Assembly: GCF_900636825.1 (NCBI RefSeq) | Contig: NZ_LR134318.1 | Coordinates: 5,627,501 to 5,691,500 of the forward strand | Direction of reading: 5' to 3' | Length of the DNA stretch: 64,000 bases | Source: Pseudomonas fluorescens | GTDB taxonomy: Bacteria; Pseudomonadota; Gammaproteobacteria; Pseudomonadales; Pseudomonadaceae | Part shown: positions 8,392-17,221 of the stretch, piece after piece | Numbering within the stretch: position 1 is the first letter of the stretch | How the letters are laid out: every line of letters begins with the position of its first letter | Program-made: the position numbers and the translations under genes | The notes under the pieces: model-generated | What the model saw: the letters and a program-made list of their open reading frames with translations, nothing else | Database searches by the model: none | What the model was told of the DNA's origin: nothing

Positions 8392-9246
8392 TTATTGGCC
8401 GGTGGCAACGCCGCGCGAAGGCTCGTTGATCCACTCACTCCAGGAGCCGGCATACAGCGAACCCAGCGGATAGCCGGCCAGACACAGGGCGAACAGGTTA
8501 TGACACGCGGTCACTCCCGAGCCGCAGTAGGCAACCAGGTCTGACGGCGAGCGCTGACCCAATTGCGCGGCAAACCGCTGCTTCAGCTGCTCAGCCGGCA
8601 AGAAACGCCCATCACTGCCAAGGTTGTCGGTGAACGCCGCGCACTGCGCACCGGGAATATGCCCCGCCACCGGATCGATCGGCTCAACCTCGCCTTTGAA
8701 CCGCGGCAAGGCGCGGGCATCGAGCAGGGTCAGCGTCGGCTGGCCGAGGCGCTGCTGCAATTGCTCGGCGCTGAGCAACAGTTTCATGTCCGGCTGACCG
8801 CTGAAATTGCCCGGCGTTACGCTCGGTGCATCCAGGCTCAGCGGCAACCCCGCCGCATGCCAGGCCTTTAGCCCGCCATCGAGAATGAACACGCCCTCAC
8901 GCTTGCCCAGCCACGCCAGCAGCCACCACGCCCGCGCCGCAAAGGCACCCGGGCCGTCGTCATACAAAACCACGTCACTGTCATCGTTGATACCCCAAGC
9001 CTGCAGCCGTTCCACCAGCGTCCCCGGCTCGGGCAGTGGATGCCGACCGGTTACACCTTTGATCACCGCGCCACTGAGGTCACGCTCCAGGTCAGCGAAA
9101 CTCGCCCCGGCAATGTGCCCTTCGGCATAGCTGCGCTGCCCATAATCCGGATCTTCGAGGGCAAAACGACAATCGAGAATCACCAGCCCCGGCTCGTCCT
9201 TTCGGGCATCCAGCGCGTGCGGGCTGATCAATTGCGCAATCGGCAT
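8392..9246 (-). CDS. sseA: 3-mercaptopyruvate sulfurtransferase, rhodanese family
   Basis: This 284-residue tandem-rhodanese protein transfers sulfane sulfur from a donor to a thiol or cyanide acceptor. The C-terminal active loop reads CGSGVTA, with the catalytic Cys near residue 240. That pattern is typical of 3-mercaptopyruvate sulfurtransferases, while thiosulfate-preferring rhodaneses usually have a CRxG-type loop. The N-terminal domain has the structural Asp-rich DxxF/DxDxG features. It lies 32 bases upstream of laoR on the same strand. Substrate preference is inferred from the loop alone. Confidence 0.88.
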   Translation of the reverse strand: MPIAQLISPHALDARKDEPGLVILDCRFALEDPDYGQRSYAEGHIAGASFADLERDLSGAVIKGVTGRHPLPEPGTLVERLQAWGINDDSDVVLYDDGPGAFAARAWWLLAWLGKREGVFILDGGLKAWHAAGLPLSLDAPSVTPGNFSGQPDMKLLLSAEQLQQRLGQPTLTLLDARALPRFKGEVEPIDPVAGHIPGAQCAAFTDNLGSDGRFLPAEQLKQRFAAQLGQRSPSDLVAYCGSGVTACHNLFALCLAGYPLGSLYAGSWSEWINEPSRGVATGQ

Positions 9247-9278
9247 AACGGGCTCCTGTGGGATATCGACGGTACGGG

Positions 9279-9950
9279 TTACTTCACATCTTCGAGGGCC
9301 TGGGCCAGCGGAACGTAAAACTCGTCAAACAATGCGTTGACCTGCTCCCGCGCCTCATCAGTGACGAAACCGGCTTCCAGCACCAGCACCTGATACACCC
9401 CACGTTTAACAGCTTGTTCGCTGAGATGGTTGGAGTTTTCACGGGTGGTACACAGAAAGCGTACCCACGAGGTGAGGATGATCCAGGCATTGAGCGTCAG
9501 CGACTCGATCTGCACGCGATCCATTTTCAGTATCCCCGCAGCGACGAAGCCTTCATAAATCGCCGCGCCCTGAATCACGCAACGCTGAGAGAAGCGCCGA
9601 TAGCGCGCGGCCAGTTCCGGATCACTGTCGAGCAGATGTTCGAGATCGCGATGCAGAAAGCGGTAGCGCCACATCGCCGACAACAGCTCCTTCAAATAGA
9701 AACGTTTGTCTTCAACTGTCGCGGCACGCCCCTGCGGTGGACGCAAAAAGCTGTCCACCAAGGCTTCGTACTCACTGAACAACACAGCGATGATCGCCTG
9801 CTTGTTGGGGAAGTGGTAGTACAGATTGCCCGGAGAAATCTCCATGTGGGCGGCGATGTGATTGGTGCTGATGCTGCGCTCGCCCTGCTGATTGAACAGT
9901 TCGAGGCTGTTCTGCACGATGCGCTCGCTGGTTTTTATTCGTGGGGCCAT
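9279..9950 (-). CDS. laoR: TetR-family repressor LaoR
   Basis: This 223-residue TetR/AcrR regulator has an N-terminal helix-turn-helix (about residues 27-47, with ISPGNLYYHFPNKQ) and a helical ligand-binding domain. It is divergent from laoC-laoB-laoA, exactly as PA0367 (laoR) is in P. aeruginosa, where the lao system oxidises long-chain alcohols from alkane or SDS breakdown. It probably represses laoCBA until a long-chain alcohol or aldehyde signal binds. A matching inverted repeat lies in the shared intergenic region. Confidence 0.85.
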   Translation of the reverse strand: MAPRIKTSERIVQNSLELFNQQGERSISTNHIAAHMEISPGNLYYHFPNKQAIIAVLFSEYEALVDSFLRPPQGRAATVEDKRFYLKELLSAMWRYRFLHRDLEHLLDSDPELAARYRRFSQRCVIQGAAIYEGFVAAGILKMDRVQIESLTLNAWIILTSWVRFLCTTRENSNHLSEQAVKRGVYQVLVLEAGFVTDEAREQVNALFDEFYVPLAQALEDVK

Positions 9951-10041
9951 GGCTTGAGCTTTAATTCAGAGTGCGGTGACAGGCATCTTACGACCTAACC
10001 GGAAATGGATAAAACACTGCTGTGCACGGAAGTCATTTGAC

Positions 10042-10065
10042 TTTCTAGAGCATAGACTCTAAAAA
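10042..10065. promoter_or_regulatory. Probable LaoR operator in the laoR-laoC gap
   Basis: An inverted repeat TTTCTAGAG-N6-CTCTAAAAA matches its own complement at eight of nine arm positions. It lies just upstream of a perfect TATAAT at 10075-10080 reading toward laoC and covers the expected -35 zone. TetR repressors commonly bind such palindromes overlapping the promoter they control, so this is the best operator candidate. Binding is inferred. Confidence 0.6.
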
Positions 10066-10096
10066 GTTCATCACTATAATAAATCCGGAGCCTACG

Positions 10097-11527
10097 ATGA
10101 CTGCCGATATCGCCTACCTGCAAACCCTGCAACAGCCACTGCAAGAGCTTGAGCGTTTGCTGGCGGCGCAACGGGCTGCGTACGCCGCCAACCCGATGCC
10201 ACCGGCAGCCCAGCGTCAGCAATGGCTGAAAGTTTTGCGCGAGTTATTGAGCAGTGAGCGTCAGGCATTGATCGAGGCGATCAGCGCGGATTTCAGCAAC
10301 CGCAGCGCCGATGAAACTCTGCTCGCCGAATTGCTGCCCAGCCTGCATGGCATCCATTACGCCAGTCGCCATCTCAAAGGCTGGATGAAGCCTTCGCGGC
10401 GCAAAGTCGGTGTGGCATTCCAGCCCGCGGCGGCGAAAGTGGTGTATCAGCCGCTGGGCGTGGTCGGCGTCATCGTGCCGTGGAATTACCCGCTGTATCT
10501 GGCCATCGGGCCGTTGGTCGGCGCACTCGCGGCGGGCAATCGGGTGATGCTCAAACTCAGCGAATCGACCCCCGCCACCGGGCTGCTTCTCAAGGCACTG
10601 CTGGCGCGAATCTTTCCCGAAGATCTGGTGTGCGTGGTACTCGGCGAGGCCGATGTCGGCGTGGCGTTCTCCCGCCTGCCTTTCGATCATCTGCTGTTCA
10701 CCGGCTCCACCAGCGTCGGCAAACTGGTCATGCGCGCAGCGGCGGAGAATCTCACGCCGGTGACTCTGGAACTCGGCGGCAAGTCGCCTGCCATTGTCTC
10801 GAAAGACGTGCCGCTGAAGGACGCCGCCGAGCGCATCGCCTTCGGTAAAACCCTGAATGCCGGGCAAACCTGTGTCGCCCCCGATTACGTGCTGGTGCCG
10901 GAAGACCGCGTCGGCGCTTTCGTCGATGCCTATCGTCTGGCCGTGCAGGGATTTTATCCGAACCTCGCCGATAACCCGGATTACACCGCAATCATCAACG
11001 ATCGCCAATTGGCGCGACTCAACGGTTATGTCAGTGACGCGACGAGCAAGGGCGCGCTGCTGATCCCGCTGTTCGAACAAGGCCAGGGTCGTCGCATGCC
11101 ACACAGCGTGCTGCTCAATGTCAGCGATGAAATGGCCGTGATGCAGGACGAGATCTTCGGCCCGCTGTTGCCGATCGTGCCGTATCGCGATCTGGAGCAG
11201 GCATTTGCCTACATCAATCAGCGGCCACGTCCTCTGGCTCTTTACTACTTTGGCTACGACAAACGGGAACAAAATCGCGTGCTGCATGAAACCCACTCTG
11301 GTGGCGTGTGCTTGAACGACACGTTGCTGCACGTCGCCCAGGACGATATGCCATTCGGTGGCATCGGCCCGTCAGGCATGGGGCATTACCACGGTCATGA
11401 AGGCTTCCTGACTTTCAGCAAAGCCAAAGGCGTATTGATTAAACAGCGCTTCAATGCGGCCCGGTTGATTTACCCGCCTTACGGCACCGCCATTCAAAAG
11501 CTGATTCAGAAGTTGTTCATTCGTTAA
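10097..11527 (+). CDS. laoC: Long-chain aldehyde dehydrogenase LaoC (coniferyl-aldehyde-dehydrogenase family)
   Basis: This 476-residue NAD(P)-dependent aldehyde dehydrogenase would oxidise the fatty aldehyde produced by LaoA to a fatty acid. It contains the catalytic Glu motif (ELGGKSPAIV, near residue 222) and the catalytic Cys motif (NAGQTCVAPDY, Cys near residue 259). The fold resembles coniferyl-aldehyde dehydrogenases, which lack the extra C-terminal part of most ALDHs. It is the first gene of laoCBA, with a GGAG ribosome binding site and a short leader behind TATAAT. Confidence 0.88.
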   Translation: MTADIAYLQTLQQPLQELERLLAAQRAAYAANPMPPAAQRQQWLKVLRELLSSERQALIEAISADFSNRSADETLLAELLPSLHGIHYASRHLKGWMKPSRRKVGVAFQPAAAKVVYQPLGVVGVIVPWNYPLYLAIGPLVGALAAGNRVMLKLSESTPATGLLLKALLARIFPEDLVCVVLGEADVGVAFSRLPFDHLLFTGSTSVGKLVMRAAAENLTPVTLELGGKSPAIVSKDVPLKDAAERIAFGKTLNAGQTCVAPDYVLVPEDRVGAFVDAYRLAVQGFYPNLADNPDYTAIINDRQLARLNGYVSDATSKGALLIPLFEQGQGRRMPHSVLLNVSDEMAVMQDEIFGPLLPIVPYRDLEQAFAYINQRPRPLALYYFGYDKREQNRVLHETHSGGVCLNDTLLHVAQDDMPFGGIGPSGMGHYHGHEGFLTFSKAKGVLIKQRFNAARLIYPPYGTAIQKLIQKLFIR

Positions 11528-11556
11528 ACGTTTATCACTGCCGGGTAATAACAACA

Positions 11557-12102
11557 ATGCACCCAAGCCTGACTGAAACACCCGCCCTCTCGCGCCGTGG
11601 CCTGCTGAAATTCAGCCTCGGTGCCACGGCGTTCCTCGCCACTGCCGGCCTCGGCGCCAGCCTCAGCGGTTGCTCTTCCGACGTTGCATCCGATGGCTTC
11701 ATTGTCCTGCGCGACGGCGATCTGCTGTTTTTGCGCGCGCTGATTCCGGTGATGCTGGACGGCGCAGTGGCCGCCGAGAAAATGCCCGCCGCGGTCGATG
11801 GCACGCTCAGATCGCTGGACTACAGCCTCGATCATGTATCCCCGGAAATGCTCAAACTCACTCGCCAACTGTTCGATGTGCTGGGCATGGCCGTGACGCG
11901 CGGGCCACTCACCGGGATCTGGGGCAGCTGGGAAAACGCCAGCCCCGAGGCGATGCGCCACTTCCTTGAACGCTGGGAGAACAGCTCGCTGAGTTTGTTG
12001 CGCATGGGGCATAGCTCGTTGCAGCAGATGGTGCTGATGGCTTGGTACAGCCGCGTCGAATCCTGGACGCACTGCGGATATCCCGGGGCCCCGAAGGTCT
12101 GA
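11557..12102 (+). CDS. laoB: LaoB, Tat-signal lipoprotein-like subunit of the alcohol oxidation system
   Basis: This 181-residue protein has a twin-arginine motif (Ser-Arg-Arg-Gly-Leu-Leu-Lys, residues 12-18), a hydrophobic stretch, and a lipobox-like Leu-Ser-Gly-Cys ending at Cys39. It is therefore probably Tat-exported and perhaps lipidated. The rest is helical, resembling the small subunit 3 of gluconate-2-dehydrogenase-type GMC enzymes. Placement between laoC and laoA matches PA0365 (laoB). It may anchor or escort LaoA; this is inference. Confidence 0.8.
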   Translation: MHPSLTETPALSRRGLLKFSLGATAFLATAGLGASLSGCSSDVASDGFIVLRDGDLLFLRALIPVMLDGAVAAEKMPAAVDGTLRSLDYSLDHVSPEMLKLTRQLFDVLGMAVTRGPLTGIWGSWENASPEAMRHFLERWENSSLSLLRMGHSSLQQMVLMAWYSRVESWTHCGYPGAPKV

Positions 12103-12120
12103 GACCGCTTCGCGCCTTTC

Positions 12121-12180
12121 GCGAGCAGGCTCGGTCCCACATTGGAATTCTTTTCAAATGTGGGACCGAGCCTGCCCGCT
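12121..12180. repeat. REPIN (GCGAGCAGGCTCGGTCCCACA family)
   Basis: Two inverted REP arms, GCGAGCAGGCTCGGTCCCAC and GTGGGACCGAGCCTGCCCGC, are separated by about 20 bases. The element sits in the 119-base gap between laoB and laoA and may form a hairpin in the shared transcript. Confidence 0.85.
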
Positions 12181-12221
12181 AAGAGGCCTGCAAGAACAAC
12201 AAAAACAAGAGAACCTGATCA

Positions 12222-13817
12222 ATGCCCGTACCCGACCCTTTCCGTGAAGGCCTCGCCCGAGGCTGGAAAACCTACAACGGCGCACAGCTGGCTGACGACC
12301 TCACACTCGAAGCCGACGTGGCCATCATTGGCAGCGGCGCCGGTGGCGGGACCACGGCAGAGATCCTCAGCGCCGCCGGCTATAACGTGTTGCTGATCGA
12401 AGAAGGTCCGCTGAAAACCAGTTCCGATTTCAAAATGCTCGAAGCCCAGGCGTATAGCAGCCTCTATCAGGAAGGCATCGGGCGGATGAGCAAGGACGGC
12501 GCGATCACCATCCTCCAGGGCCGTGCGGTCGGTGGCACCACGTTGATCAACTGGACATCCAGCTTCCGCACGCCGGAACCGACGCTCGAACATTGGGCCA
12601 GAGAACACAACGTCAAGGGCCACAGCCCGGCAGACATGGCGCCGTGGTTCGAAAAAATGGAGCAGCGCCTTGGCGTCGCTCCATGGCTGGTACCGCCCAA
12701 TGCCAATAACGACGTGATTCGCAAAGGCTGCGAACAACTCGGCTACAGCTGGCACGTGATCCCACGCAACGTGCGCGGTTGCTGGAACCTCGGCTACTGC
12801 GGCATGGGTTGCCCGACCAACGCCAAGCAATCGATGCTGGTCACCACCATTCCCGCGACCCTGGAGAAAGGCGGCGCGCTGCTGTATCTGGCCCGTGCGC
12901 AAAAGCTGCTGATCAACGGTGACAAGGTCACAGGCGTGCAATGCGTGGCGATGGACGAACGCTGCGTCGCGCCGACCGGGCGCACCATCACCGTCCAGGC
13001 ACGGCATTACGTGCTGGCCGGCGGCGGGATCAACAGCCCGGCGCTGTTGCTGCGCTCTGACGCACCCGACCCGCATGAACGGCTGGGCAAACGGACTTTT
13101 CTACACCCGGTGAACATGTCCGCCGCGCGCTTCGATGATGTGGTCAATCCGTTTTACGGCGCGCCGCAATCCATCTATTCCGACCATTTCCAGTGGAAGG
13201 ACGGCGTCACCGGGCCGATGGCGTTCAAACTCGAGGTGCCGCCGCTGCATCCGGCGTTGGCAGCCACCTTACTCGGCGGCTTTGGCCAGGAAAGCGCACA
13301 GCACATGAACGATCTGCCGCACACCCATGCGATGCTCGCGCTGCTGCGTGACGGTTTTCATCCGGACAGTGTCGGCGGCTCGGTCGAATTGCGCGGCGAC
13401 GGCTCAGCCGTTCTCGATTACCAGGTTTCGCCCTACGCTTGGGAAGGCCTGCGCCGGGCGTTTCAGGTAATGGCCGAGATTCAGTTCGCCGGCGGCGCCA
13501 AATCCGTGATGCCGATGCATGCCGACGCTCACTACGTAAAAACCCTGGCTGAAGCACGCACGCTCATCGATGGCCTGAGCCTTGAGTTGTATCGCACGCG
13601 GCTCGGCAGCGCTCACGTCATGGGCGGCTGCACCATGGGCGAAGACGCGCAATACGCCGTCACCGATAGCCTCGGCCGTCATCATCAGCTGCGCAATCTG
13701 TCGATTCACGACGGCTCGCTGTTCCCCACCAGCATCGGCGCCAACCCGCAGTTATCGGTGTACGGCCTGACCGCGCAACTGGCGACCGCGCTCGCCGACC
13801 GGCTGAAAAACCCATGA
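12222..13817 (+). CDS. laoA: Long-chain alcohol dehydrogenase/oxidase LaoA (GMC family)
   Basis: This 531-residue FAD-dependent glucose-methanol-choline oxidoreductase is predicted to oxidise long-chain alcohols to aldehydes. The N-terminal dinucleotide-binding motif is IIGSGAGGGTTAE (about residue 30), and the family's C-terminal active-site region is present (SAHVMGGCTMG, then DGSLFPTSIGANP). It has no signal peptide of its own, although LaoB carries a Tat signal. Order and divergent laoR match the characterised P. aeruginosa lao locus. Confidence 0.88.
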   Translation: MPVPDPFREGLARGWKTYNGAQLADDLTLEADVAIIGSGAGGGTTAEILSAAGYNVLLIEEGPLKTSSDFKMLEAQAYSSLYQEGIGRMSKDGAITILQGRAVGGTTLINWTSSFRTPEPTLEHWAREHNVKGHSPADMAPWFEKMEQRLGVAPWLVPPNANNDVIRKGCEQLGYSWHVIPRNVRGCWNLGYCGMGCPTNAKQSMLVTTIPATLEKGGALLYLARAQKLLINGDKVTGVQCVAMDERCVAPTGRTITVQARHYVLAGGGINSPALLLRSDAPDPHERLGKRTFLHPVNMSAARFDDVVNPFYGAPQSIYSDHFQWKDGVTGPMAFKLEVPPLHPALAATLLGGFGQESAQHMNDLPHTHAMLALLRDGFHPDSVGGSVELRGDGSAVLDYQVSPYAWEGLRRAFQVMAEIQFAGGAKSVMPMHADAHYVKTLAEARTLIDGLSLELYRTRLGSAHVMGGCTMGEDAQYAVTDSLGRHHQLRNLSIHDGSLFPTSIGANPQLSVYGLTAQLATALADRLKNP

Positions 13818-13932
13818 AAAAACAGAATATTCCTATCGTCTATAGTGCTCTCTTACCCAACAGCCGACTTGGCCGACCGGGGCGGCTGCGATACCATCCG
13901 ATTCCCCAACGGACTCCCGCCAGGACGACGCG

Positions 13933-14412
13933 ATGAACCGAGTGTTGTACCCAGGTACCTTCGACCCTATTACCAAGGGCCATGGCGATCTGGTCGAACG
14001 CGCCTCGCGCCTGTTCGATCACGTGATCATTGCAGTCGCCGCCAGCCCGAAAAAGAACCCGCTGTTCCCGCTGGAACAACGGGTCGAACTGGCTCGCGAG
14101 GTCACCCGTCATCTGCCGAACGTGGAAGTGGTCGGCTTTTCGACGCTGCTCGCACATTTCGCCAAAGAGCAGAACGCCAATGTGTTCCTGCGTGGTTTGC
14201 GCGCGGTGTCGGACTTCGAATATGAATTCCAGCTGGCCAACATGAACCGTCAGTTGGCACCGGATGTCGAGAGCCTGTTTCTCACGCCATCGGAGCGTTA
14301 TTCGTTCATTTCTTCGACGCTGGTGCGGGAAATTGCCGCGCTGGGGGGTGACATCAGCAAGTTCGTCCACCCCGCCGTGGCCGAAGCACTGACCCAGCGC
14401 TTCAAAAAGTAG
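13933..14412 (+). CDS. coaD: Phosphopantetheine adenylyltransferase
   Basis: CoaD catalyses the penultimate step of coenzyme A synthesis, adenylating 4'-phosphopantetheine. At 159 residues it has the usual length. It shows the nucleotidyltransferase motif YPGTFDPITKGH near the N-terminus (T/HxGH) and the C-terminal ISSTLVREIA motif. The start at 13933 opens the conserved Met-Asn-Arg-Val-Leu-Tyr-Pro-Gly. Confidence 0.98.
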   Translation: MNRVLYPGTFDPITKGHGDLVERASRLFDHVIIAVAASPKKNPLFPLEQRVELAREVTRHLPNVEVVGFSTLLAHFAKEQNANVFLRGLRAVSDFEYEFQLANMNRQLAPDVESLFLTPSERYSFISSTLVREIAALGGDISKFVHPAVAEALTQRFKK

Positions 14413-14450
14413 GAGCTGCCCAAGGCTCGGCTGCGATCAGACGATCTGTT
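14410..14450. repeat. Degenerate single REP copy
   Basis: TAGGAGCTGCCCAAGGCTCGGCTGCGATC begins at the coaD stop and resembles half of a GTAGGAGCTGCCGAAGGCTGCGATC element, with insertions and no intact inverted partner. It looks like a decayed REP. Confidence 0.5.
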
Positions 14451-14570
14451 CGTTTCGATCGCGGTTGTCAGTGCCCTTGATCGCCGCCGCGTGCACTGCG
14501 CTCGCCAATACGGCACAATTGCGCGCATTGATTTATAGCGCCCGGGCCTGCCGCCCCGGCTGGAGTTAGC

Positions 14571-14822
14571 ATGTCCCTGATCATCACCGACGATTGCATC
14601 AACTGCGACGTCTGCGAACCCGAGTGCCCGAACGCCGCCATCTCGCAAGGCGAAGAGATTTACGTAATCGACCCGAACCTGTGCACTCAGTGTGTCGGCC
14701 ATTACGACGAACCGCAGTGCCAGCAGGTCTGCCCGGTGGATTGCATTCCGCTGGACGAAGCGCACCCGGAAACTGAAGAACAGTTGATGGAAAAGTACCG
14801 CAAGATCACTGGCAAGGCCTGA
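14571..14822 (+). CDS. YfhL-family 2[4Fe-4S] ferredoxin
   Basis: This 83-residue ferredoxin has two cluster motifs. The first is CxxCxxCxxxCP (Cys9, 12, 15, 19). The second is CTQC followed, after an eight-residue insert, by CQQVCPVDC. This is the YfhL/Allochromatium vinosum-type ferredoxin architecture, with a C-terminal helix after the second cluster. It probably serves as a low-potential electron carrier, partner unknown. It follows coaD as in other pseudomonads. Confidence 0.95.
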   Translation: MSLIITDDCINCDVCEPECPNAAISQGEEIYVIDPNLCTQCVGHYDEPQCQQVCPVDCIPLDEAHPETEEQLMEKYRKITGKA

Positions 14823-14845
14823 GTTCTTCAGCGTCTGTTCCGACG

Positions 14846-14930
14846 TCATCGCGGGCAAGCCCGCTCCCACAGGGTTCTGATTTGTGTGAACAACAAAATC
14901 CTTGTGGGAGCGGGCTTGCCCGCGATGACG
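14846..14930. repeat. REPIN (GCGGGCAAGCCCGCTCCCACA family)
   Basis: Two inverted arms, TCATCGCGGGCAAGCCCGC and GCGGGCTTGCCCGCGATGA, flank a central spacer. Each arm also has internal symmetry. The element lies between the ferredoxin gene and a convergent small gene and could act as a bidirectional transcription end. Confidence 0.85.
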
Positions 14931-14961
14931 ATATCAGCCAGATCGCTGATGCCTGATCAGC

Positions 14962-15285
14962 TCACTCGCGCTGCTCGAACCCCTCCCCGATACAGCCCAG
15001 ACACCGCACAAACGCGGCCCTCGCCGGATCAACCACCAGCGCCTGCCCCGCATCGCCTACCCCACCACCCAGTGCGGTGAATGGCAGCGAAACCACGAAC
15101 GCCCCCGCACCGATCACTGTCGCCACGACCAGCAAGGGGCGGGCAATCAGCAAGTCGCCGAGCATGGCGTACGCTGGAGGGTTCTGGATGGTGTAACGCG
15201 GATCGCCGCTGCCGCTTTCCGAGGCCTGCACGGCCAGACTGGAACACAGCAGCAGCGTGACGAAGATGACTCGCAGGACTTGCAT
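14962..15285 (-). CDS. Small exported hydrophobic protein of unknown function
   Basis: This 107-residue protein has a signal peptide (residues 1-21, ending Val-Gln-Ala), a short polar segment, and a hydrophobic stretch at about residues 50-70 that may span the membrane. Two Cys residues lie near the C-terminus (CLGCIGE). I do not recognise a functional domain. Similar small proteins occur next to mutM in other Pseudomonas. The signal peptide, a purine-rich ribosome binding site and plausible codon use support it as real. Confidence 0.7.
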   Translation of the reverse strand: MQVLRVIFVTLLLCSSLAVQASESGSGDPRYTIQNPPAYAMLGDLLIARPLLVVATVIGAGAFVVSLPFTALGGGVGDAGQALVVDPARAAFVRCLGCIGEGFEQRE

Positions 15286-15355
15286 GGCACGATCCTTTGG
15301 GCTGAACAGTGAGACAACTCACTATAGACCGTAGGACTTTTTCAGCTTTGCCCCC

Positions 15356-16168
15356 TTATTTCTGGCAGCGTGGACAGAAGACGCTGGCCCGCTGACCGAG
15401 CTTCACTTCCCGCAACCCGGTGCCACACACCTTGCAGTGCTGGCCGCCACGCCCGTAGACAAACAGTTCCTGCTGAAAATACCCAGGCTGCCCATCACCG
15501 CCGATGAAGTCACGCAACGTGGTGCCGCCGCGCTCGATGGCAGCAGCCAGGATGCGCTTGATCTCGATCGCCAGCTTCAGATAACGCCCTCTGGAAATGC
15601 CGCCAGCCTCGCGACGCGGGTCAATCCCGGCGGCGAACAGCGCTTCCGTCGCGTAGATATTGCCGACACCCACCACTACGGCGTTGTCCATGATGAACGG
15701 TTTGACCGCCATCGAACGCCCGCGTGACAGCTTGAACAATCTTTCGCCATCGAACAGATCGGTCAAAGGCTCGGGCCCGAGGCGAATCAGCAGCTCATGA
15801 TTGAGTGGGTCGCTGCTCCACAACATCGCACCGAAACGTCGCGGGTCGGTGTAGCGCAGGGCCAGGCCCGATTCCAGTTCGATGTCGACATGCTCATGTT
15901 TCAACGCTGGCAAACCCGCCTCAACCAGACGCAAGTTGCCTGACATGCCCAAATGGCTGATCAATGTGCCCGCTTCGGCGTTGATCAACAGGTATTTGGC
16001 ACGGCGCTCGACCAGCACGATGCGCTGCCCGGAAAGGCGCACATCGAGGTCATCGGGAATCGGCCAGCGCAACCGCCGGTCACGCACAATGACCCGGCTG
16101 ACGCGCTGGCCCTCCAGATGCGGCGCAATACCGCGGCGAGTGGTTTCGACTTCCGGCAATTCAGGCAT
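15356..16168 (-). CDS. mutM: Formamidopyrimidine-DNA glycosylase
   Basis: MutM (Fpg) removes 8-oxoguanine and formamidopyrimidines and nicks the abasic site. The 270-residue protein begins Met-Pro-Glu-Leu-Pro-Glu-Val-Glu, with catalytic Pro2 and Glu3 after Met removal. It has the helix-two-turn-helix core and ends in a zinc finger (CKVCGTG...FCPRC). Length and motifs are canonical. The HDOD gene lies 12 bases upstream on the same strand. Confidence 0.98.
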   Translation of the reverse strand: MPELPEVETTRRGIAPHLEGQRVSRVIVRDRRLRWPIPDDLDVRLSGQRIVLVERRAKYLLINAEAGTLISHLGMSGNLRLVEAGLPALKHEHVDIELESGLALRYTDPRRFGAMLWSSDPLNHELLIRLGPEPLTDLFDGERLFKLSRGRSMAVKPFIMDNAVVVGVGNIYATEALFAAGIDPRREAGGISRGRYLKLAIEIKRILAAAIERGGTTLRDFIGGDGQPGYFQQELFVYGRGGQHCKVCGTGLREVKLGQRASVFCPRCQK

Positions 16169-16180
16169 GGCGTCCTCGGA

Positions 16181-17047
16181 TCAATGCGCGCCGAGGTCGC
16201 GGATCGTTTGTTTAAGGGTTTCGAAATCGTAATCCGACAAACCGACATAATCGAGGATCAGCGGACCGATGCTGTTCCACTCGTAGTCTTCGGTCTGGTT
16301 GCCCAGCACGCGATAGGAGGCGCAGATGTGCTCGGCCATCTTCAGAATGGCGAGGAGGTTTTTCAACTGACTGTTTTTCGACGATTCGTCGCTGAAAATT
16401 GCCAGCGCGTTGTGGTGATTGGCAATCGCCGCGCTGACGTGTTCCGGCAAACGCCACGACTTGGCCGTGTAATAACCGACCACCGCATGATTGGTGTTGA
16501 ACTCACGGTTCTCGGTGTCTACCACACGGCATTCCGGGCTGGCGTTGGCGTACGCCTGCTCCAGCACCGTCATGTAATTGGGGAAACGTTGCAGCATCAA
16601 CGGCACGCCGCAATCGTGGAACAAGCCCAAGGCATACGCCTCGTCACCCGCTTGCGTGCCCACGCGCTTGGCCAGAGTCAGACACGTCATCGCTACATCC
16701 TGAGCGGTATCCCAGAAGCGGTTGAGCGTGACGATCGTGTCGTCGTTCATCTCGCCCTTGATCGACTGTGCGTTGATCAGGTTGATGATCGAACGACTGC
16801 CCAGCAGGTTCACCGCACGCTGAATCGAGGTGATCTTGTTGCTCAAACCGTAATAAGGCGAGTTGACGATTTTCAGCAGCGAACCGGAAAGGCCGGGATC
16901 CTGGGCGATCAATTTGGCGATCACCTCCAGGTCCGGGTCGGGCATGTACTGCTCCATTTGCAGATCCACCATGATCTGCGGTTGCGCCGGCACGCTGATG
17001 CCTTGCAGCGATTGTTGAATCTGTTCGGTGGTCAGCTCTTGGGACAT
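16181..17047 (-). CDS. HDOD-domain signalling protein
   Basis: This 288-residue protein has an HDOD domain over about residues 20-215, a relative of HD phosphohydrolases that usually lacks full metal ligands and acts as a signalling scaffold. Typical features are LIAQDPGLSGSLLKIVNSPYYG and an internal HDCGVP. It has no output domain. It lies directly upstream of mutM, separated by 12 bases, and is divergent from pfpI. Its partner cannot be read from sequence. Confidence 0.88.
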   Translation of the reverse strand: MSQELTTEQIQQSLQGISVPAQPQIMVDLQMEQYMPDPDLEVIAKLIAQDPGLSGSLLKIVNSPYYGLSNKITSIQRAVNLLGSRSIINLINAQSIKGEMNDDTIVTLNRFWDTAQDVAMTCLTLAKRVGTQAGDEAYALGLFHDCGVPLMLQRFPNYMTVLEQAYANASPECRVVDTENREFNTNHAVVGYYTAKSWRLPEHVSAAIANHHNALAIFSDESSKNSQLKNLLAILKMAEHICASYRVLGNQTEDYEWNSIGPLILDYVGLSDYDFETLKQTIRDLGAH

Positions 17048-17221
17048 AAGTACACACTCTGGGACAGGCGGCGATTCTAACCGCTGAAGCGGGACGACGA
17101 CACACCGACGGGCACATCGCCGGAACTTTCATCCGCGCGCAGGCTTCGGACTCTGTAGGGCGCACTGGACCGTCACGGTCTGGTGCGAAGGCAAAATCTC
17201 CACAGACTCAGGAGCTTACCA

